Below, one piece after another: positions 57,241 through 64,000 of a stretch of 64,000 bases of DNA (position 1 is its first letter; every line of letters begins with the position of its first letter). The notes under the pieces are model-generated. The model did not search any database, was not told the DNA's origin, and saw nothing but the letters and a program-made list of their open reading frames with translations. The position numbers were made by a program, and so were the translations under genes. This DNA comes from Breviolum minutum Mf 1.05b.01 (lineage: Eukaryota; Sar; Dinophyceae; Suessiales; Symbiodiniaceae): positions 62,001 to 126,000 of the forward strand of contig DF239827.1 in assembly GCA_000507305.1 (NCBI GenBank), written 5' to 3'.

Positions 57241-58780
57241 ATGGTCGGTCTCCAACAAGGGTGAGGTGACTTGTCTGTTGGGAAAAAACAATAGATAATA
57301 TAGAAAAATATAGATATATGATCCAACATGATATGATATACAATACATCTTCATTAAAAGAAACAAAATAGCCGCAGATCATGGAGATCAAGATCGAAAT
57401 ATTAGGTCTATATGGTTTGGCTTTGATTCATGGCCAAACCTGTCACGCTGAGACCATACCACTCTGACTCTCGTTTTGAGTTTTATCTAGTCCATCATTG
57501 AGGAGGGGGGTCGCCACCATTGACTGGTTGATTGATTGAGGATTCTCCACCAATTATAGCAACCCCAGCCGAGGTCACCCCAAATGGTGGTTTAGTAAAG
57601 AAGGAATAGGAATTATAGTGATTTGCCCAGATCCATTCATGGCATGGGCAATTAGGACATGCGGTTTCTTGCTTGGAAGGGATTAGAATTTCCAATCTCA
57701 CCCTCCCAGCACATCGATGTGTTTTCGGAGCTGCTTGAAGCTGAAAAGATTCATCACTAGTGGGTGATTGTGTTGTGATCCTTTCTGCGAGAAATCACCG
57801 TTCCAAGTGAACATCTTTGTAAAACTAAATAAAAACACACACATACACATCTGATAGGTCTCTCTGTTGTTTAGTTTTTTCCATTTTCCATCATCGATTA
57901 TTCAATTATGGAGCTGCAACTTGTGACAGCGAGAAATCTCTTCAATTCATCGATTTCGCGACACATTAATGTCCAAGACCTCACCAATTTCGCCCCTTTG
58001 AACAATCCATTTCAGGTCTAGTTTAGTAAGGGGAATCTTGCCTGGAATGCTGAAAAACTATTCATAGTGTTGTTAGAATTCATCTCTTCTTGTTGTTTAC
58101 TCATTTTTGAGGAGTTCTAAATTCGTTGATGGCAAATTCAATTCCAAATCTTTCTAGTGAATAGTAGTGACCACGAAACTCTGTTTATTTCGTTGATATC
58201 AAAGATTATCCGAGTTTACCAAGCAAAAAGAGGCGGATTTATACTAAGCCAATCTGAGGGTCTCGATTTTCCGTAGCGGCGCTGGGTTGCCGCCAGGAGT
58301 TTTACTTCAATTTCTCAAGAGGTCGACGATGCCTAAAGGTGCCTGACACATGGGAAAGGGCAAGGATCATTAGAAAAACCCATTTGGGGGGGAAATGAAA
58401 GACTACAAATGTATGGTAAATTTGAAGGATTTCCCCTTTAAACACGTGCATTCTTTGGGTTGGTGTCATATTGCATTGGACCCACTGTTTGTGGAGCTGT
58501 TTGGGGTTGGATCAACCAGGCAGCAGGTTCATAGTTGGCCTTTTGGCCCATTTTTGCTTGCTAGAAACATTGGGGAAAAAGTTCCCATATTCAGTGCTGA
58601 AGGTATGATTTTCAAGCCTTTGACTGCTCAAAATGTCGTCAACAAGTGAAAAAAAAAGACACCCGGTGAATGATCCTAAGTGAAACATAGGGGTGTTCGC
58701 AAACATAAAAAAGCTGCTTTCCATGGGAGATGAAGGTATTATAATGGACCTGGAAGTTCAGAAAAATATGGGGAAACATG
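57241..58780. other. No clear gene
   Basis: AT-rich; a T/C-rich stretch near 57870-57900. No repeat family was recognised with confidence. Confidence 0.4.
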
Positions 58781-58785
58781 TGCCA

Positions 58786-59000
58786 TCACGAAAAGGGTGT
58801 GTGAAACTCGAAATCCACATGGCTAGGCCTGCCATTGCTGCCACCCTTGAGAAGGCTAAGGGAGCTAAGTATGTCCTGTGATGCCTTTTGTTTGGCTGCA
58901 CCAGAAGCAGAAGGTGAACATCCAGAGGCGGAGTCACGGAGTCGAGTCCGTGTGGGTTCGGGATTCCGCAACAAGGGGGGTAGGGTATGGATGGTATGAT
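58786..59000. CDS. Open on both strands, strand unresolved
   Basis: Minus reads SGCSPSASGAAKQKASQDIL and GGSNGRPSHVDFEFHTPF to a stop at 58786. Plus 58790-58881 reads VKLEIHMARPAIAATLEKA to a stop. Confidence 0.3.
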
Positions 59001-59630
59001 ACAATCGTAGTTGCAGTTATAGGAAGGTATAGGATATACTGATATACTTAGGTAGGGTTCAACATTGGGAGGAAGGGACTAAGCAAAATTACATTTTGAA
59101 ACATGGTCTAAGAGAAGAATTTGAATGGTTTACAAAGCAGGGGATTATCCCTCGCCTTTCACGTTTTCAGAAGATGTGAGTTCAAACAGTTTCTGATTCC
59201 CTGTTTCTTCCTGCCGTTGTTTTGAAGCATTCCATTGTTCATGGCAATGTTTTTTTTTTTTCTGAACGTGTTAGCATCCATGAGCATCAGGGATTTCATC
59301 TATTTGGTATATATTTCCATGCCAAATGAGCAACTGGTTGGGAAATGAAACTTGACTTTCTCTCATGAAATGTGAGAAGTTGTGAAGTTCCATTCACTGC
59401 CATTTGGCACTAGCAGTGATGAGGTCTCAAAAAAAACGGCCGCCGCTCAGTACAGCAACTGATGATCCACGAAGTTTTGATCGATCCACCGGTTGAAACT
59501 GAAGAAAGGTCGAATGTTTGTTTGTTTTTGGTCAACCAAGTTTCCTACCAACATTCACCCCAAAATCCCTTAGGAATCTTTGTTTTCATGAATCGTACGT
59601 TGGTTTTAAGAACCCATAGATCTTCAAAAC
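59001..59630. other. No clear gene
   Basis: Short frames only. Confidence 0.35.
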
Positions 59631-59635
59631 GGGAG

Positions 59636-61142
59636 GTTCTCCCAGCAGATTTTTTGCCCAGCTTTTTCGTTCGGAAGGTTCTGGACTTCCTGTCTTATCT
59701 TGGAGGTAAGGATCCCTTGGGAAGAGGCTAAAGCAATGGATGGATGATTTTTTTAGAGAGTAAAGAGAGCCACTCAAACGACTGTGTTAGAAGTTGAAAC
59801 TGTATAGAATGCACTATGGGGGTGATGATTTTTCTTCGATTTTTTGTGAGTTCAAAAGATATGAAATCTTTAGATTCTTAAAGTTCATAAAAGAAGATAG
59901 CAGGATAAATTTACCAACCTCAACTGCTGCTCGTCAGACTGGATCGTTGTTGGATCCCGCACCTAGAAGAGCCCCAAAATTGATTGGAATCGACGTTTCG
60001 AACTTTCCCTGACTTTGCTTCCTGGTGAAATTTGCCTTCCTCAAATTTTTGCATTCCAAGTGTTGAGGGGTGATTCTTGTTGGGCTTCTTTTTTGGAATT
60101 TTCGGCCAGGCTTCTAATGCACCGCAGTGCTGATTTATCATAGGCAAAGATAGAGTCACTAACAATTGGTTTTGGCGGTCCTGATCCAAAACCCACTCAT
60201 GTCAGGTAATTTGATGTAAGGAAATCTCAAGACTTCAGGTGTCGCAAAGGTGAAGTTTTTTTTTGTATGTCGTATGATATCCTTCCAAGAAATTCTTTCA
60301 ATCCCCATCGGATGCCTGACGTTTTGACGTTCCTTGAGTTTCCAACTGGGAAGGAGCTGAAGTCTTTGGTTACAAGCCATGGGGGATTTGCGTTTATTCC
60401 ATGCAGCTTGGACGGAAGTTGAAAGGCAAATTGGCACCTGAAAATAGACCCTTGGATAAGGAGACTCCTATTAGAAAGCATGATTTTTAGGATCCATATG
60501 AGTTTTCAGGGGTGTAATGCTATGGGATGGAGGGGTGCATGTGTTCTTTCCCCCCAAGAATCAAAATTATTTTCTCAAAAACTGGTAGGAGTGGGACTGG
60601 AGATCCCAGAAAGAACCCTGCTATACAAACACAGTCAAACCCCTTCTTTTTTGGAGGGTCCAATGATTAGTCTTAGGGTTTTATCGTAGACTGGGCATTT
60701 TCTATGGGCGAAAGTTGAATCAGACTGAAAGGTGAATGACTTTGGTAAAGAGAAATCTGATACATTCCCTAAAACTAACGTAGCGCCTGAAAATGGTGGT
60801 TTCCAATAGGAATTTCCTTTTCCAAGGGTCTATTTTCAGGTGCGAACTGTTCGTTTCAGGGAGGGTACACCCCCCGAAAACTAACGGCTGGAACCTGAAA
60901 ATACCCCGGAAAAGCGGCACCATCAACCCCAAATCACCAACTTTTGGATTGCATGTAAGTTTTTCAGGGGTGATACCCTACCTTTGTCATAGGCGATGGA
61001 CCACCGCCTTATTTCCACCGTTAACTGTCCCCGAGGTTTTCGAGTCCCAAGCGTCACGTGATGTTGCGAGAAGCCTTGACAAAGATGCAGGCGGTCACCG
61101 TTCCGGAGGCGGGTCCTGGTGAAGTTTCGGCAAACCATGGCT
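59636..61142 (+). CDS. Plus exons incl. a well-phased pair with BRCT-like end
   Basis: Exon ~59636-59705 (VLPADFLPSFFVRKVLDFL) ends at GTAAGG. 59851-60012 reads RFLKFIKEDSRINLPTS and RRAPKLIGIDVSNF to a stop. Exon 60144-60205 (AKIESLTIGFGGPDPKPTHV) joins in phase, across only 33 bp, to 60239-60422 (GEVFFCMSYDILPRNSF, then PTGKELKSLVTSHGGFAF). The last block, with a hydrophobic strand, a helix and HGG, loosely resembles a BRCT repeat start. Exon 61036-61142 (SPKRHVMLREALTKMQAV, PEAGPGEVSANHG) ends exactly at a family C element. The stop at 60012 means at least two genes or a false exon. Confidence 0.45.
60765..60905. repeat. Family A element and an adjoining partial copy
   Basis: TAAAACTAACGTAGCGCCTG faces CAGGTGCGAACTGTTCGTTT, ending GGGAGGGTA. 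A second left end (CCCGAAAACTAACGGCTGG) starts at once after. Confidence 0.65.
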
Positions 61143-61400
61143 GAGCAATGAAAAAAGGGCCCCCTGGTTGGTGAGGTTATATGGGGGTTTCCTAAAATGG
61201 TGGGTTTCCCCAACAAACCCATGGGGTTTTCCTATTAAAAATGACCATTTTGGGGTGTGAAATGGGGGTACCACCATTTAAGGAATATTTAAGGAAACAT
61301 CCAAAGAGGGAATGAAATCCTACCCACTTATATAGGGATTATAATAAGCCATTGTAAGGATCCCTATTAAACGACCACTATAACTATAACGGTTTGTAAA
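61143..61400 (+). repeat. Family C element interrupted by a family D element
   Basis: Starts GAGCAATGAAAAAAGGGCCC. After its first 40 bp a family D copy intervenes; the family C core (CCTACCCACTTATATAGGG, GGATCCCTATTAAACGACC) then resumes. Confidence 0.75.
61183..61302. repeat. Family D element nested in family C
   Basis: GGGGGTTTCCTAAAATGGTGG faces ACCACCATTTAAGGAA, with a small internal duplication (TAAGGAA twice). Shows D was active after this C copy arrived. Confidence 0.75.
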
Positions 61401-61411
61401 AAAAGCTGTTA

Positions 61412-61522
61412 CACTCCCTGAAACTAAGAGCTCGCACCTGCCAGGAAGCCATCCCAAAAGGAAAGGATCGTCTTTCAACCATCCATTTTCAGGTGCGAAC
61501 TGTTAGTTTCAGGGAGGGTAAT
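61412..61522. repeat. Family A element
   Basis: ACTCCCTGAAACTAAGAGCT faces GTGCGAACTGTTAGTTTCAG; core CGCACCTGCCAGG and CCATTTTCAGG. Confidence 0.75.
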
Positions 61523-61674
61523 TATACAGTGATCCAGTTTTTGGGAGATTTTGGTTGTACTGACACGGTTTTAATCCGTTAAAAAGAATCAGTAATCAGG
61601 GTGCCCAAATCTCAATGGGAATTTTCAAGGGGGGATCAGCACATCATTATTTGAGGTAACAAGTATAGGTGATA

Positions 61675-61783
61675 CTGTTGATGGAAGAAATCCTGCACTA
61701 TAGTTGATAGGTAGTTTACCCCCATTATTTACAGTGTTTTATACATCCCAGGTGGTGCTCGCCGGATTTCTTCCATTAGCAGT
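61675..61783. repeat. Family E element
   Basis: CTGTTGATGGAAGAAATCC faces GGATTTCTTCCATTAGCAG. Confidence 0.65.
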
Positions 61784-61963
61784 CGTGATAAGGACTACTT
61801 TTCAAAGCTTTCCATATCGATCCATGTTACTATTGTAAGTTTGTATACCAAACACCTCTGGGGAAATCCAATAGAAAGGACACCCGCAATGTGCTGAACA
61901 TGTGTCATGTGTATCAAGTGTACATGACTTCAAAATCAGAAGGGGTGATGGATAGGTTTTGTG

Positions 61964-62356
61964 TCAACCCTGGTAAGTTTCAGTGCGATCCTCACGAATT
62001 TGCAACTCCATACCGTCCGGGTAGTTTTGGATTGTGATCTGATGGCAGGTCACATCCCATGGTTGGACAAGGAATAAACCATAGGATTTGAGTGATTTCA
62101 TGTTGGTAAAATATGACAACCCAACCCCGCAAGGTGAGTTCACTTCAAAGTTCAGGAGGTTCATACTATTGAGATACGGCTTAAGAGCCCCAACTGTACC
62201 GGGGAGTTTCCCAGGAATAAAACGGCCTTTAAGAAATAGATTTACTACGTTCATGGGTTGGTAAGGCAAATTGTGTCTTGAGATAAATGAGATGTATTGG
62301 TGGTGGGTATTCATTAGTGCTTTCTGGGGGCATGGCGCAAGAAATCTTCCCTTCAT
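61964..62356 (-). CDS. 130-codon frame, possibly leucine-rich-repeat-like
   Basis: The longest single frame outside mobile elements and low-complexity DNA. From ATG at 62356 it reads NLPYQPMNVVNLFLKGRFI, then GKLPGTVGALKPYLNSMNLL and FTNMKSLKSYGLF, ending ETYQG-stop at 61964. The spacing of Leu with GKLPGTVGAL recalls plant- or alga-type leucine-rich repeats, weakly. It may be one long exon or an intronless gene. Confidence 0.4.
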   Translation of the reverse strand: MKGRFLAPCPQKALMNTHHQYISFISRHNLPYQPMNVVNLFLKGRFIPGKLPGTVGALKPYLNSMNLLNFEVNSPCGVGLSYFTNMKSLKSYGLFLVQPWDVTCHQITIQNYPDGMELQIREDRTETYQG

Positions 62357-62451
62357 GCCAGCTCTTTACAAGATAAAGCATCATGTCATGATCAAAAGAC
62401 AGTAGCAGCTGTGTGAGGGCCCCCTAGGGCCATGCGGAAGTCATTATTCAT

Positions 62452-62579
62452 ACAGTCGACGGTTCAGAAATCCGGCGAGCACCACCTGGGATGGTGCTAA
62501 AACCTTGTAAATAATGGGATTTCAACGAATTACCAACCTCAACTGGTGAATTCGCCGGATTTCTGAATCATCAAACAGC
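62452..62579. repeat. Family E element
   Basis: CAGTCGACGGTTCAGAAATC faces GGATTTCTGAATCATCAAACA; core TGCTAAAACCTTGTAAATAA. Confidence 0.7.
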
Positions 62580-62710
62580 ATTGTTACCATCGATTTTTTG
62601 TGACCAAATTCTCAGCCATCAGCACCGGGTGGGTTTGGAGGCACTTCACATTCCTGGAGTGCAGCATCAGTAACTTGGTAAAATTCAAAGAAAGAATAGG
62701 TAGGTTAGGA

Positions 62711-62912
62711 GAAAACTAACGGCTGGATACCTAGGATATTTGTGATTTTCAACCCGAAAATTGGGGAAGATTTCCAATTTGATTAATATCTTTCAGTTGG
62801 GTTGGTTCAATCACCAACCAGCAACTAACATGGATACCACAAATGGCCACATTTAAAGCCGGAGTCACCGTTTCCAAGGCCCATCATTTTAGGTATCCAG
62901 CCGTTAGTTTTC
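62711..62912. repeat. Family A element with a family F copy inserted
   Basis: Outer ends GAAAACTAACGGCTGGATAC and GTATCCAGCCGTTAGTTTTC are perfect inverted repeats. Between them, 62731-62823 is a family F copy (AACCCGAAAATTGGGGAAG, GGTTCAATCACCAACCAG), followed by a second A-type left end (AACTAACATGGATACC). Confidence 0.7.
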
Positions 62913-64000
62913 GGAGGTGTTGGTTTGAGGGGTCATGTTTTTTTTTTACACCTACTTTCGGGGGGACTCAAACTTGATGCAAAATATTTGGTAATTGTAA
63001 GTTTGAGGGATTTCCAACCGAAAAGACTAGTGCATGAAGTTTGGGTTCGAAAAAAAAAACAGTAGGTGGTTTCAACTGCAAAAAAAAGGTATGTACATGT
63101 TAGGTTCACTCTCCCAATATGCAATCCTAGCAACTTAAAGGTTTTTCAGCCTTTGAAGAATGTGTTATCGCCGTACTGGCGGTGACGATTGCATCGCAGG
63201 TTGGGGGGTTAGGGTAGGGGATCTTGATAAGCTGGTGAAGGCTGTAGTTGCACCAAACATATGATGGAAGCAAAGGTGGAATTCTTCAAACTCTTGATGG
63301 GAGTCCAATCTTGCAGTTGATACAGCAAACATATACATATATTTATATACAATATATACATAAGTAGGCAAATATCGCATGAACTGCAGTGTTTTGACAG
63401 TCCCCACCTGCCGACCTGATGAATGTCCATCAACCAGATGTTGGGATTCTTAGCATATGAGAAGTAGATTCATGAAGAAATAGCAGCGAATTAGCCTTGG
63501 ATTTAGCATGCGTACATGTGACATGTGTATATTTACATAGAGACCATTTACTTGGTATTTATATTAGTCAATATGTATATATATATATACACCATAATGT
63601 GCATGTACTGACTGTATTAAATATGTCGATCGCCGGTTCTTTTTTTCGGTTGCGCAACCTTTCGGTATTTCGCAACCATCAGTTTCCTGGTTGCCCATCA
63701 GTTTCCTGGCATTTTTCCACAGGTTTCGTGGAGGTGTTGTGGAACCAACGGTGGATGAAAGTTGTGGTCGAATGCTCGAGCAACTCGAGTGGTATACTCG
63801 AGCAACTCGAATGGAAAAGGAAAAACATTGACTCAAATGTGCTTTTAAAAGGGGATATGTTGGTTCCCAGGAGGGTATTTACGGGCCACTTGGGAAGTGC
63901 GGTTTGCAGATGAGGGGGTTTGAAGGTTTGTGCCACTACTTTCTACGGATTTTGTACCTGGTATTCAATATAATATACCCTACCTATAACTACGTAACAT
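62913..64000. other. Weak minus exon; otherwise AT-rich
   Basis: Minus 63310-63165 reads LDSHQEFEEFHLCFHHMFG and LTPQPAMQSSPPVRR to a stop. 63730-63810 has (CTCGAG)-type short repeats (CTCGAGCAACTCGA twice). 63845-63875 is a family B right end. No gene to the window end. Confidence 0.3.

Noticed and set aside
1-64000. Bacterial-type operons, rRNA, tRNA or CRISPR
   Set aside because: No cloverleaf, rRNA core or regular spacer array was seen; gene structure is intron-rich and eukaryotic.
1-64000. Relict spliced-leader sequences typical of dinoflagellate retrocopies
   Set aside because: Looked for CCGTAGCCATTTTGGCTCAAG-like text by eye and found none; a computed search would be needed to be sure.

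Overview
The window looks like nuclear DNA of a dinoflagellate, most likely a Symbiodiniaceae or Suessiales relative. That rests on four things seen here: a Ty1/copia-like retrotransposon whose gag, zinc knuckle and integrase resemble those common in dinoflagellate genomes; genes cut into very short exons (40-200 bp); likely non-canonical GA donors beside GT donors; and short inverted-repeat elements about every kilobase. No rRNA, tRNA, CRISPR array or bacterial-type operon was seen. The species is an inference. No gene is complete with certainty: exons were called from protein-like frames with matching splice sites and phases, and many stretches are also open on the other strand. Layout: 0-6.8 kb holds repeats and scattered exons; 6.8-14.2 kb a plus-strand coiled-coil gene resembling CCDC112, converging on a minus gene ending at 14428; 16.9-18.2 kb minus exons; 18.3-21.8 kb a plus gene; 23.3-24.9 kb, 27.7-28.6 kb and 29.6-29.9 kb further plus exons; 26.6-27.0 kb minus exons; 31.4-34.8 kb sparse plus exons; 34.8-36.8 kb a 5'-truncated LINE with an RNase H domain; 38.6-39.1 kb a tandem-repeat region; 41.1-45.2 kb a plus gene; 45.3-51.9 kb a young copia-like element on the minus strand; 52.2-63.3 kb short exons on both strands among many repeats, including a good plus model at 60.1-60.4 kb. 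The outstanding feature is at least eight families of 80-150 bp terminal-inverted-repeat elements (called A, B, C, D, E, F, H and K here; L is a simple palindrome). Families C, D and F are flanked by exact 4 bp duplications and A, B, K and perhaps E by TA. Several copies fill nearly all of an intron, with the splice sites at or next to the element edges (7021-7173, 21698-21800, 27811-27951, 29680-29787, 42018-42164). That is what introner elements, mobile DNAs that create introns, would look like, here in several families side by side. No transposase was seen in the window.
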